Shown piece after piece: positions 51,790 through 60,630 of a stretch of 64,000 bases of DNA (its first letter is position 1; each line of letters opens with the position of its first letter). Position numbers and translations under genes: made by a program. Source of the DNA: Spirochaeta africana DSM 8902. GTDB taxonomy: Bacteria; Spirochaetota; Spirochaetia; DSM-27196; DSM-8902. The stretch spans positions 2,356,001 to 2,420,000 of the forward strand of contig NC_017098.1 in NCBI RefSeq assembly GCF_000242595.2, written 5' to 3'. Below the pieces are notes generated by a model. The model was not told where the DNA came from, did not search any database, and was given only the letters and a program-made list of their open reading frames with translations.

Positions 51790-53424
51790 TCAGTACGGCT
51801 TGATCTTGTGCAGCTCCTTTTCCGAGAAGGTAACGACCGACTCACGGCCGGCAAATCTGCGGTAATCGATAGCGGGAAATACGATATTCTTGCGTTCAAG
51901 CCTGGTGAGCCAGTCGGTACTGATACTGCCGCGACCAAGCGAGTCATAAATCTGGGTGAAATTGGCCAGATGTTCCTTGATCCTGCTGACTGCATAATTA
52001 ACCGTGGTGCCGGCACGCATAATAAACGGCCAGTCCGATGACTGCGCCAGAAGCAGCTCGCGAGCAGCCTGGTTAAGTGCCCGCTCCTTTACCCCGTCTT
52101 CGTTCGGGAACCTGGCCACCAGTTCATGCATTCGCTCGATAGCCTTGTGAATGTGGCGATAGATCCAGTCATTGGACCCATCCAGCCACACCTCACTGTA
52201 GCCTTTGTTTCCCCAGGAAGAGAATGCCGGCTGCAAGGTCTGATAGCTGCGCTCGTTCTTCAGAAAATCCGAGGGCACCGCGGACTCAAGCGGAACCTCA
52301 TCACTGGCCAGCAGCCGCATGACCTGTTCCAGCCATTGCGGCCCCTCGAACCACCAGTGCCCGAACAGCTCTGCATCGTACGGACAGGTGATCACCGGTT
52401 CATCATCCATAAAACGCTTGATCAGCTGAACCTGCTGGATCTGTCGATTGATAAAATTATGCGCATGCTCACGTACCCGCTGCGCTGCACGCTCCGGCTG
52501 ATAGGGTTCCTTGTCATTTGAATTCTGATTTGTTATTCGAAAGTACTTGATTCCGGTGTTGATGCGGATGCCATCCGGGTGGACATATGGGCCGATATAC
52601 TCCATCGGCAAATCAAACCCGATATCCCGGTAATACTCCCGGTAGACCGGGTCGCCAGGATAGCCTACATCGGAGGACCAGACAGCGTTGGCAGATGCCA
52701 GATCCCGCGGAAATACCAGCAGACCGTTCGGTGTCCGGACCGGGGCATACACCCCGCATTTGGGGCGGGTAGAGGAAAACAGAACCCCGTGCGCTGCAGA
52801 GAAAAAATAATCAACCCCATGTTTCTCAAGAACCTTTTCCAGGCCTTCATAATAGCCGCACTCGGGCAGCCACATACCGCGCGGGGCAGCACCGAATCTC
52901 TGGGTATGCTCCTGTACCCCCAGCTCAACCTGTGCGTCGACAGTCTCGGGATACTGCTGATACAGCGGCAGGTAGCTGTGGGTTGCAGTGGTTGTCAGCA
53001 GCTCAAGCTTGCCGCGTTCAGCGAAATCACGAAAACCCTGCAGGATATTTCTGCCATACAATTCGTTAAAATCCTGCTGGTTTGCCCTGAACAGCTCGAG
53101 ATACATCCGCGCCAGCGGTTCATATACGGGGTCACCCTGCGTCCGTTCGCACTCACGCTCGGACAGTTCGATCAGGCGCGCTATGTGATCATTGTAGCGG
53201 TCCTGCAGCAGCTCATCGGTCAGCATTGCAGACAGCGTCGGTGAAACCGATAACGCCAGGCGCATCGGTACATCGTCGGCATCGAGTGAGCGCAGGGCCC
53301 GCAGCAGCGGAAGGTATGTTTCGGAGATAGCCTCGAACAGCCAGTCCTCTTCAAGGAACCGCGGATGCTCAGGATGCCTGACAAACGGCAGGTGTGCATG
53401 TAGTACGAAAAGTATTTTCCCCAT
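51790..53424 (-). CDS. GH57 1,4-alpha-glucan branching enzyme
   Basis: This 544-residue protein is a family 57 glycoside hydrolase of the branching-enzyme subgroup with a C-terminal DUF1957-type helical domain. It starts MGKILFVLHAHLPFVRHPEH. The likely nucleophile is Glu188 in WLPECGYYEG and the acid/base Asp350 in CPYDAELFGHWWFEG, close to positions known in archaeal and Thermus enzymes. It makes alpha-1,6 branches in glycogen-like glucan in the cytoplasm. It lies 8 bp after a DUF4912 gene, a frequent neighbour of GH57. Confidence 0.9.
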   Translation of the reverse strand: MGKILFVLHAHLPFVRHPEHPRFLEEDWLFEAISETYLPLLRALRSLDADDVPMRLALSVSPTLSAMLTDELLQDRYNDHIARLIELSERECERTQGDPVYEPLARMYLELFRANQQDFNELYGRNILQGFRDFAERGKLELLTTTATHSYLPLYQQYPETVDAQVELGVQEHTQRFGAAPRGMWLPECGYYEGLEKVLEKHGVDYFFSAAHGVLFSSTRPKCGVYAPVRTPNGLLVFPRDLASANAVWSSDVGYPGDPVYREYYRDIGFDLPMEYIGPYVHPDGIRINTGIKYFRITNQNSNDKEPYQPERAAQRVREHAHNFINRQIQQVQLIKRFMDDEPVITCPYDAELFGHWWFEGPQWLEQVMRLLASDEVPLESAVPSDFLKNERSYQTLQPAFSSWGNKGYSEVWLDGSNDWIYRHIHKAIERMHELVARFPNEDGVKERALNQAARELLLAQSSDWPFIMRAGTTVNYAVSRIKEHLANFTQIYDSLGRGSISTDWLTRLERKNIVFPAIDYRRFAGRESVVTFSEKELHKIKPY

Positions 53425-53432
53425 GATGCTCT

Positions 53433-54161
53433 TTACTCCAGGAAGTATTGTTCGGAAAATGTTCTGATTCGTTGCGGGACACTGGCCCCGAACGAAGAAA
53501 CACCCAGATTCTCGATACCGGAGATCGCTATCAGGGCATCGGACGCAGTATTATCACCCTCCGGCGTGCTCAAAAAACCCAGTGGAACCAGGATGGTATT
53601 GGACGCTGCGATCAATACCTCGGACTCCTCCAGCTGAAGGATCAGCCGAACGCGATAATACGAATCACGATTGGGCAGGTTGATATACCAGTTGGTATCT
53701 TCGAGCGACACCGGCACATCAAACGAATCAATTACCGTCCCGTCCTCGGCATCACAACAGGCCACCTCGACAACACGCAGAATCAGACCTGTCACCTCCT
53801 GCTCGTGGCTTTCGGCCAGCTCACGCAGATGGTAGTCGTTGATATCCCAGTAGCAGTATGCCCAGGCAGGATCGCGCAGCAGCAGCGAGATGCGCGACTC
53901 ATTGTAGCGGCTCGGCAGTTCGATTCCGTCGCTTTCGCTGGGGGCGTTTACCAGCTCTTCCTGGATGTCGTACTTTTTCTCCTGCACCTTCACCAGGTTG
54001 TTATTGCTGGCATCGTGCTCCAGGCGGATATCCTCGTACGCATCGAACAGCGCCGAAATCAATGCATCCCGCCCCTCTTCCTCGTCCCAGTCAACCTCAA
54101 ACTCTTCGGCCAGTGACACAAGGACATCATCGGAGAGGCTCTGCAGTCGCTCACGAGTCAT
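53433..54161 (-). CDS. DUF4912 domain protein
   Basis: This 242-residue protein has an acidic helical N-terminus (about 1-80), then a beta-rich DUF4912 domain starting near 85 (SRISLLLRDPAWAYCYWDI) with VRLILQLEESEVLIAASNTI, which resembles carbohydrate-binding or Ig-like folds in proteins next to GH57 branching enzymes. GGAGG lies 6 nt before ATG 54161. A promoter overlapping the previous stop codon could drive it and GH57. The exact function is not known; a role in glycogen handling is inferred. Confidence 0.85.
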   Translation of the reverse strand: MTRERLQSLSDDVLVSLAEEFEVDWDEEEGRDALISALFDAYEDIRLEHDASNNNLVKVQEKKYDIQEELVNAPSESDGIELPSRYNESRISLLLRDPAWAYCYWDINDYHLRELAESHEQEVTGLILRVVEVACCDAEDGTVIDSFDVPVSLEDTNWYINLPNRDSYYRVRLILQLEESEVLIAASNTILVPLGFLSTPEGDNTASDALIAISGIENLGVSSFGASVPQRIRTFSEQYFLE

Positions 54162-54183
54162 TCGGTACCTCCATGACATGGAG

Positions 54184-54212
54184 ATCGTAGATTTTTTTTA
54201 TCAGACCGTCAA
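54184..54212 (-). promoter_or_regulatory. Possible internal promoter for the DUF4912-GH57 pair
   Basis: On the minus strand TTGACG (54207-54212) overlaps the stop codon of the upstream gene. TACGAT (54184-54189) follows after 17 bp that include an A8 run. The predicted start site leaves about 15 nt before ATG 54161. Confidence 0.5.
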
Positions 54213-54928
54213 GGGTCGTGATCAGGCAGGGTAAAGGAGCGTGCGGCAGCGGCCCCGCCGAAGGATGTCACGTTCAGCTGCAGCTCGGCAGCCCCCGCCC
54301 ACTCAAGACCATGGAACCGGTAGCGTTCGCCCGCGTTCTCTATCCGGATATCCCGGTCTCCCGACTGGCTGGCAGTGGTATAATCCCATTCCAGCAATGG
54401 TTCGCCGTCCAGCAGCAACTGGAATGATCGTGCTGGCCTCAGAACCCGTTGGCCTGGCGGACCGGACCAGACACCAATCTCCAGCTCCAACACGCCGTTG
54501 AGATTCCCGGCCGCGGGGGCATGAAGAACCGTACGGATAACCCATTCCTGCTCCGGCACCAGCGGGGCCAGCAGCTCCGGATTAACCCATCGGAGGAGTT
54601 CATAGTCCAGCAAACCGATGTACTGCCCATGGTCGATCGTATGCTGCGTCATCAGAAACCCCCGTGGGAAACGAACCGCCTGCAGCTGATCCGGAAACAG
54701 TGAATTCTGCCTGCTATTGACCGCGACAAACACCTGGTCTCCACCGGAAGGTATCGACAAGAGGGCATCCGGCCGTAACAGTATCCCGCGCAGGGAGTCA
54801 CCACGGGCATCGGCACGGCCGAAAAAGCCCTGAATATCCCGGGCTGCAGGCTCGCTGGCCGCGCCACCGGGGATAGTCAGCACTGTCAGCAAGACCACCA
54901 GGGCTATAGCCATCAGGTTCGATTTCAT
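54209..54928 (-). CDS. Predicted secreted protein, function unknown
   Basis: This 239-residue protein starts with a clear signal peptide (MKSNLMAIALVVLLTVLTIP, cleavage near GGAASEPA). The mature part looks beta-rich, with many Leu/Val/Trp residues (YELLRWVNPELLAPLVPEQE, IGVWSGPPGQRVL). I do not recognise a family. It overlaps the propeller gene as ATGA and may act with it in the periplasm. Confidence 0.75.
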   Translation of the reverse strand: MKSNLMAIALVVLLTVLTIPGGAASEPAARDIQGFFGRADARGDSLRGILLRPDALLSIPSGGDQVFVAVNSRQNSLFPDQLQAVRFPRGFLMTQHTIDHGQYIGLLDYELLRWVNPELLAPLVPEQEWVIRTVLHAPAAGNLNGVLELEIGVWSGPPGQRVLRPARSFQLLLDGEPLLEWDYTTASQSGDRDIRIENAGERYRFHGLEWAGAAELQLNVTSFGGAAAARSFTLPDHDP

Positions 54929-56082
54929 GGAGACTCCTGTTCAACCCGGTAAGCAACGGCCTTCGTGGCATTCCAGAGCAACAGGTCGCCTGCGATCGTC
55001 TGAAGATTCAGATCGCTCCCCAACTCACCGGTAAAATATTGCCCACCCCAATCATCACGGATTATCATCGTTCGGGTCATCAGATTCTGGTCATCCGGAC
55101 TGATGGAAAGCCAGGCAGGTGTGTCCGGGATCTCGACAAAGGTGCTGCCTGGCGGCAGGTACCGGGTGCGACCTTCGGGACTGATCACCAGATTCTCAGA
55201 GGGAACAAACAGGGTATCTCCGCCTGCAGTAAAGCCAACCGGGCCCAGTGCCGGCAGCTGCTGCAGGGCAATCATGACTGCCACCTCTGCGTGATTATCA
55301 AAGGTTCGCATCTTGAGAGAATCCAATCCGCCCCCCACTGCATACCACAACTCATCCCGCAGCTGTCCGCTGCCCAGAACGGGATGCCCGTCAGCATTCC
55401 TGATCTGCTCCCTGTTCCCGTCAGCATCCAGCAACAGCAGCTGCCCCGATGCGGTACCGACCAGGGTCGTATCTGCACTAACCTCGACCGAGGTAATCAC
55501 GTCGGCAAGATCCAGCTGCCAGCGCTGCCGTCCGGCAGGAGTAAAGGACTGCAGTTTGTTCTGATACTCGCCCACGATGAACGGGTACTCACCACGAAAG
55601 AACACCCGCCCGTGTCCCCGCAGCACAAAGGCGGTATTGCCCAGGCTGTCCAGCACCGAAACCCGGCCATCCTCAGTCGTCGGTGCCGCGCTGTATCTCC
55701 GACTGAAAGCGGCACCATCAGGATACTCGGCACGGCGCACAACCTGCCCGTCAACAGGATCCAGAAAGTACAGGTAAGGATCATTCCAGATGGAGATCCG
55801 CCTCCCGACCACCTCACGCAGCAGTCCGCCACGGGTCATGTCTCCCGGCAGCGCGTCTGTCTGGGCAGCAGCGGGGATATTATCAAGATCCGCCGTCCAG
55901 ACCACCATGATCTGCGGCCCGGTCCCTACCCTTCCGGGCAACGCAGCCGATAGCACTATCCCGCCAGCCAGAGGAATCAGCAGAGATGTCAGTATCTGTA
56001 CAACCTTTTTCAGTCGGGTGTGCTGTCTATCGGCGTGACTCCGAAGTCTTTTCGTCCGATTCCATTTTGTTCTTCCAAACAT
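54925..56082 (-). CDS. Membrane-anchored beta-propeller-like protein
   Basis: This 385-residue protein has a very basic N-terminus (RTKWNRTKRLRSHADRQH), one membrane helix (about 30-50) and an extracytoplasmic region of repeated beta strands: PYLYFLDPVDGQVVRRAEYP, VSVLDSLGNTAFVLRGHGRV, QSFTPAGRQRWQLDLADV and LVGTASGQLLLLDADGN. These resemble PQQ/WD-type propeller blades. The only usual start, ATG 56082, lies 56 bp inside the preceding gene, which is odd. Function unknown; a scaffold role with the secreted neighbour is possible. Confidence 0.75.
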   Translation of the reverse strand: MFGRTKWNRTKRLRSHADRQHTRLKKVVQILTSLLIPLAGGIVLSAALPGRVGTGPQIMVVWTADLDNIPAAAQTDALPGDMTRGGLLREVVGRRISIWNDPYLYFLDPVDGQVVRRAEYPDGAAFSRRYSAAPTTEDGRVSVLDSLGNTAFVLRGHGRVFFRGEYPFIVGEYQNKLQSFTPAGRQRWQLDLADVITSVEVSADTTLVGTASGQLLLLDADGNREQIRNADGHPVLGSGQLRDELWYAVGGGLDSLKMRTFDNHAEVAVMIALQQLPALGPVGFTAGGDTLFVPSENLVISPEGRTRYLPPGSTFVEIPDTPAWLSISPDDQNLMTRTMIIRDDWGGQYFTGELGSDLNLQTIAGDLLLWNATKAVAYRVEQESP

Positions 56083-56830
56083 CGATCTTTTTCTTCACCT
56101 TTTCTGCGTCATCAGTCTCACCAAGCTGCATATGCAGGCGACGCAGCGCCATCAGGTACTGGATCGCTATCTTGAAATCATCAATCCGATTTGTCGAAAG
56201 TTCATATTTTTCACGATACCGGTCGGCCGCATGCTGCAGTTTTTCCTTGACTATCCGCAAATGCTTGCTGCGCACCTCATACCCCTCTACCCGGGGATCA
56301 AGCCCGGCAACCAGGGTCTTCATGTTCAGAAAGTTTTTGGCCACAGTCGCAAACCGACCTTCCAGCTCGACAAACGACCATTTCCACTTGGTATTCTCGC
56401 CAAAATCCTCTTTGACACTATCGATGGCAAATCCCAGTTTCACCACCATCTCATATCGGGCAGAGTCCTCCAGCCCGTCAATCCTGTCCTGCAGCTCGGC
56501 ATAGTCACTGTAGGGAGCATCGATCCAGTCGCTGACTACATCCTCGAGATATATAATACTTTGATAACAGCTTTTGCGGGCATCGTTCAAGTAGGAATCG
56601 TTTTTGACCGCCAGCAGCGATCGGCTGATCTGGTTCAGGAGCAAATAGTACGAGGCAAGGTGCAGGCGTTCCTCAGCCAGCGTGATCCGCTTGTACTGGC
56701 CACCAGATTCATCAGAGTCCACCACCTTCTGCAGATTTTTTTCGCGCTGCTCAATCTGTTCGATGTGCTGCTTGTACAGCTTGATGACCTCGAAAAATTC
56801 TTTTTTTGCCTCGGCGCTGACCTTAGCCAT
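56027..56830 (-). CDS. Alpha-helical coiled-coil protein, function unknown
   Basis: This 267-residue protein is rich in Lys, Glu and Leu and predicted almost fully helical (FFEVIKLYKQHIEQIEQREK, then RRLHMQLGETDDAEKVKKKI). It has no membrane segment or signal. The middle includes DVVSDWIDAPYSDYAELQDR. I do not recognise the family; it may be spirochaete-specific. It follows recN by 27 bp and overlaps the propeller gene by 56 bp. Confidence 0.75.
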   Translation of the reverse strand: MAKVSAEAKKEFFEVIKLYKQHIEQIEQREKNLQKVVDSDESGGQYKRITLAEERLHLASYYLLLNQISRSLLAVKNDSYLNDARKSCYQSIIYLEDVVSDWIDAPYSDYAELQDRIDGLEDSARYEMVVKLGFAIDSVKEDFGENTKWKWSFVELEGRFATVAKNFLNMKTLVAGLDPRVEGYEVRSKHLRIVKEKLQHAADRYREKYELSTNRIDDFKIAIQYLMALRRLHMQLGETDDAEKVKKKIDVWKNKMESDEKTSESRR

Positions 56831-56857
56831 CCATCTCTCCTTGATCGGGGTCCTGTT

Positions 56858-58540
56858 CTACTGAAACTTGCGCAGTAGCTCCTCGGCATGGTTGCGTGAT
56901 GCAGTAGCATCACGATCCCCGGCCAGCATACGCGCAATCTCCTCCACTCGCTGACCCTGATCTATCTCGGCAACACGGGTAACCGTTCGATCCTCGCGCA
57001 GTTCCTTGCGAACCACAAGATGATTATCGGCTCGAACCGCTACCGACGCAAGGTGTGTAATACAAAAAATTTGCTTGCTGCGCGACAGTTTCTGGAGATG
57101 CTCCCCAACCGCCAGGGCAACCTCACCGCCAATACCGGTATCCACCTCATCAAATATCAGGGTGGGTATGGGGTCAGACGCAGCCAGGACACTCTTGATC
57201 GAGAGCATGATTCTCGAGACCTCTCCCCCAGAGGCTACGGATGCCAGCGGTTTGGTGGGCTCTCCGGGATTTGCAGAGATCCGGAATAACACGACATCCT
57301 GCCCATGCGGACCGCAAATTGGCTTGCCGCTGTCAGACACCTTGGGATCAACCCGTATTTCGAACTCCACCTTTGGCATCCCAAGGGTAGCCAGCACTGA
57401 CTGGATCTCCTGACTCAGATGCGCAGCCTGCTCCCGGCGCAGTTCGGTCAGTCGTCTCGCCGCGCTCAATATCTCCCGTTCACGATCCTTCAGCTCGGCG
57501 GCAAGGCGCTCCCGCTCTTCCTCGGAATGCTCAAGTGTATCAAGGGTTTCACGGGCATCTGCAGCGTACTGCAGCACATCCGCAACCGTAACGCCATATT
57601 TTTTTTGCAGTCTGCGCAGTTCGGCAAGGCGATCCTCAATCTGCTCCAGTCGCTGGGGATCAAACAGCAAAGAACGGTAATGCTCGCCAACACCTTCGGA
57701 GATATCCTCAAGCTCGAAGAATGCCTCCTCCAGACGCTTGGATAGATCCGCCAGCTGCGGATCTATCCCGGCTGCGGTATCCAGCCCGGCCCGGGCCGAT
57801 CGCAGCTCGGAGAGGGCGCCGTCACGACTCTCGGAAAGTGACTCGTAGGCTGCTGCGAGGCTGGAATGCAGCTTTTCATACTGCGTAAGGGTTGCCCGCT
57901 CGGCCTGCAGATCCTCCTCCTCGCCAGCCGACAACCTGGCCGCATCTATCTCCTGGACGGCGTGTTGCAGCATATCAATCTCACGTAGACGCGCCTGTTC
58001 ATCGGATACTATGGCGTTCATGCGTCTTCGCAAACGTGCGAGCTCGCTGAAATCCCGGTGATATGCAGTGACCAGGGGTTCCAGTTCGCCAAACGCATCC
58101 AGAATGCGGCGGTGATTCTCCTCCTGAAACAGGCTCTGATGCTCGTGTTGACCATGCATATCAAACAGCATCGCACCCAGCTCCGCCAGCTCTTTGAGCG
58201 GCACCGGAACCGACTGGATATAGATTGACCCTCTCCCGGTACGCTTGATTGTGCGGCGAAGAAACAGCCGTCCTTCGTCAAGCTGAATATCACGCTCCTG
58301 CAGCCAGCTGACTACCGGGCTGTCTGCTTCAGGACGAAATATACCGGATACCATTGCCTCCTGACAGCCAGTGCGAATACTACCGGTGTCAGCCCGCTCA
58401 CCATGCAGCAATCCAAGTGCTCCTGCCAGAATGGACTTACCGGCACCGGTTTCCCCGGACAGAACCGTCATCCCCGCTTCGAAACGGATCGTGAGGCGAT
58501 CAATCAGTGCAAAGTTCTGAATCGAGATTTCTTCAATCAT
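56858..58540 (-). CDS. recN: DNA repair protein RecN
   Basis: This 560-residue SMC-like ATPase acts in double-strand break repair. It starts MIEEISIQNFALIDRLTIRF, with Walker A GETGAGKS at 29-36, a central coiled coil (about 155-390), and the ABC signature and Walker B (LASVASGGEVSRIMLSIK, LIFDEVDTGIGGEVALAV). Length is normal. It overlaps nadK by 8 bp, a common bacterial pairing. Confidence 0.95.
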   Translation of the reverse strand: MIEEISIQNFALIDRLTIRFEAGMTVLSGETGAGKSILAGALGLLHGERADTGSIRTGCQEAMVSGIFRPEADSPVVSWLQERDIQLDEGRLFLRRTIKRTGRGSIYIQSVPVPLKELAELGAMLFDMHGQHEHQSLFQEENHRRILDAFGELEPLVTAYHRDFSELARLRRRMNAIVSDEQARLREIDMLQHAVQEIDAARLSAGEEEDLQAERATLTQYEKLHSSLAAAYESLSESRDGALSELRSARAGLDTAAGIDPQLADLSKRLEEAFFELEDISEGVGEHYRSLLFDPQRLEQIEDRLAELRRLQKKYGVTVADVLQYAADARETLDTLEHSEEERERLAAELKDREREILSAARRLTELRREQAAHLSQEIQSVLATLGMPKVEFEIRVDPKVSDSGKPICGPHGQDVVLFRISANPGEPTKPLASVASGGEVSRIMLSIKSVLAASDPIPTLIFDEVDTGIGGEVALAVGEHLQKLSRSKQIFCITHLASVAVRADNHLVVRKELREDRTVTRVAEIDQGQRVEEIARMLAGDRDATASRNHAEELLRKFQ

Positions 58541-59387
58541 CAGGTCCTCCCGACCAGTTCAGCTTGGAACGCAGCACATCATAAAAGGAACGCGCCGAGC
58601 TGCGCAGGATTCCGACCGTAGCGGCGGCTTTGCGCACACACACTCGGTCTCCCTGCTGCAGCGAAACCACTGTCTGTCCATCCACGGTCAGAATCAACTG
58701 CGCCCGTTGCGGCTCATCCACTGTTATGGTCACCGCCTCATCAGGCGGCAGCACGATCGGGCGGTGGGACAGGGTAAAGGGGCAAATCGGATTCAGGATT
58801 ATCGCCTGCATCTCGGGGTACAGGATTGGCCCCCCCGCAGCCACCGAATACGCCGTAGAGCCGGTTGGGGTTGCCACCAGCACTCCGTCAGCGCGATATC
58901 GCCCCAGTGAGCCGCTGGTCAATGTAACATCCACCGAGATCAGATTGGATATTCCGGCCTTGGTGATTACCATGTCGTTCAAACCGAGATGGCTGCACAG
59001 AAGTTCATCATCTCGGAACAGATCAACCTGCAGCATCAAGCGCCGTCCGGCATCCACGTTGCCCTGGCGATAGCCGGCATACACATCGTACCATTCCGAG
59101 GCAGCCACCTCGGTGATAAACCCGAAACTCCCCAGGTTCACCGGCAAGATCGGAATATCGTGACCAGCCAGTCTGCGGGCGCAGAACAACACCGTTCCGT
59201 CCCCGCCAAGACTGATTGCAAGATCGACCTCGGGTACAGCGCCAAGGTCGTCTTCACCGTAAAACCGCTCGACCAGAACCCGTACCCCCTCGGATTCAAG
59301 CTGCCGGGTAATCTCGACAATCATATCCTCGGCGAGGGATTTGTGAAGATTGGCCATTATCAGTACGGATCCTATTGTGTGCTGCAT
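58533..59387 (-). CDS. nadK: NAD kinase
   Basis: This 284-residue enzyme phosphorylates NAD to NADP. It has the GGDGT motif at 61-65 (AISLGGDGTVLFCARRL), GLNDMVITK, and the glycine-rich VATPTGSTAYSVAAGGPILY. No clear ribosome-binding site precedes ATG 59387. A well-formed promoter ends only 7 nt upstream, so the mRNA may be leaderless. It is first in the operon that runs to the GH57 gene. Confidence 0.94.
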   Translation of the reverse strand: MQHTIGSVLIMANLHKSLAEDMIVEITRQLESEGVRVLVERFYGEDDLGAVPEVDLAISLGGDGTVLFCARRLAGHDIPILPVNLGSFGFITEVAASEWYDVYAGYRQGNVDAGRRLMLQVDLFRDDELLCSHLGLNDMVITKAGISNLISVDVTLTSGSLGRYRADGVLVATPTGSTAYSVAAGGPILYPEMQAIILNPICPFTLSHRPIVLPPDEAVTITVDEPQRAQLILTVDGQTVVSLQQGDRVCVRKAAATVGILRSSARSFYDVLRSKLNWSGGPDD

Positions 59388-59394
59388 TGCTCTA

Positions 59395-59423
59395 ACTATA
59401 CTTACACACTCTTCTGCTGTAAA
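59395..59423 (-). promoter_or_regulatory. Promoter of nadK with almost no leader
   Basis: On the minus strand TTTACA (59418-59423) and TATAGT (59395-59400), each 5 of 6 to consensus, are separated by 17 bp. The -10 box ends 7 nt before ATG 59387, so transcription would start at or next to the start codon. Confidence 0.7.
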
Positions 59424-59438
59424 GCTTCGGATTCCATG

Positions 59439-59465
59439 AAAAAAAGCCTCCCATTACGGAAGGCT
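59439..59465 (-). terminator. Rho-independent terminator overlapping the DegT-like stop
   Basis: On the minus strand an 8-bp stem (AGCCTTCC / GGGAGGCT, one G-T pair, 5-nt loop) is followed by seven T (sharing the last stem base). The stem begins inside the last three codons of the DegT-like gene. It separates cheW-DegT from nadK. Confidence 0.85.
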
Positions 59466-60587
59466 GATCAAAATTTTGGACAGTTCCCGTATCTGCGGTG
59501 TGGGCAGACTGGGATACAGGGGAAACAACAGGCAGCGACGCCACAATCCAGCTGCATTCGGCACCTCGGCCGCTGGACACACAATAGCTGCCGGCACCGA
59601 GGTATCGGCAGCGGTATCACTATGAGCATCACCGGCATCTCTGTTCGCTGCGGTTTCGGCTTGGTCGCTTTCCACCCCGTACACATCCAGAATACTGTGT
59701 GCATAGGCAGGTCGTGTCTCGACCCCCTTCTTTTTAGCGTAGGCCTCTACATCCTTGCGACCCGTTTCCACAATCAAGGGTAAGCCGTAATACACCTGCT
59801 CGGCATCACCAGGCTGCACAAGCAGTCGATGCCGCGATTGCTGCACCGCACGATGCAGCACCTCGGCAACCTCCTGACGGCGAACAAGCCGCTGTGGCAG
59901 CTCCTTGAGCTGGGTAACCCCCAGAGCCGCATTCAGATCGGCAAGAAACACCTCCCGCGATACCGCCGCGGATGCCTGGTTCAGTGCCGCTGCGTGCTTC
60001 CGTGTTCGTCCCAGCACCGCCGCCCCGCCGCCGGTAGTCAGCATATCCTCTTCTTCCAGGGAGAGAATCACATAGTCTGCAGTCGAGCCAGCCAGGGCAT
60101 CTCCCAAGCGCGCACCACATCCCTTGCTGATATCCAGGATTACGGTGTCGATCTGCCGCGCAATATCCTCCAGCAAAGGCACAAAGCCGAGCGAGGTATC
60201 ACAGACAACGCCCACCGGACGGAAGGGACGCTCCTTCTTCAAGGCATCAGCAAGGGTCTCCGGGCTTACCGTGCCATTCCGTGGATCTACATCTACCCAA
60301 TCAAACGGAATTCCGGCTGACTGTATCACCTCTGCATAGACCCGGGAGAGCAGCGGTGACAACAACAGCCCTTCCCCGTCTTTCAGCGATAATGCACCAC
60401 TCAGAACCTGCACCGCACGGCGCAGCTCTCTGAAGGGAAGCCCGCCTTCCAGATCAAAAAATTCCAGTAAGGCATGGATAAACTGTTCGGATATCTGCCC
60501 TGGTCCCAGGGTGTCATCCACCATAGTTTCCAGTACTGCCTGCATATCCTTGCGGTTAATCGCAGGACGAAAGAGAGGTATTTTCAT
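59454..60587 (-). CDS. DegT/DnrJ/EryC1-family protein without the PLP lysine
   Basis: This 377-residue protein has the fold landmarks of DegT-type sugar aminotransferases: N-terminal IPLFRPAINRKDMQAVLETM, an Asp at 152 (VILDISKGCGAR), and the C-terminal VPNAAGLWRRCLLFPLYPSL. The usual lysine that binds PLP lies in S-x-H-x-T-K-N-x-x-T-G-E-G-G; here that stretch is SLEEEDMLTTGGGA (176-189) with Asp181 at the lysine position. It is therefore probably not an aminotransferase. A variable acidic insert lies at about 310-335. It follows cheW by 43 bp, an unusual partner. Confidence 0.82.
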   Translation of the reverse strand: MKIPLFRPAINRKDMQAVLETMVDDTLGPGQISEQFIHALLEFFDLEGGLPFRELRRAVQVLSGALSLKDGEGLLLSPLLSRVYAEVIQSAGIPFDWVDVDPRNGTVSPETLADALKKERPFRPVGVVCDTSLGFVPLLEDIARQIDTVILDISKGCGARLGDALAGSTADYVILSLEEEDMLTTGGGAAVLGRTRKHAAALNQASAAVSREVFLADLNAALGVTQLKELPQRLVRRQEVAEVLHRAVQQSRHRLLVQPGDAEQVYYGLPLIVETGRKDVEAYAKKKGVETRPAYAHSILDVYGVESDQAETAANRDAGDAHSDTAADTSVPAAIVCPAAEVPNAAGLWRRCLLFPLYPSLPTPQIRELSKILISLP

Positions 60588-60630
60588 TTCATTTCCTTTC
60601 CTGGTTCCTGTGTGCAGTCAACTGCCCGTT

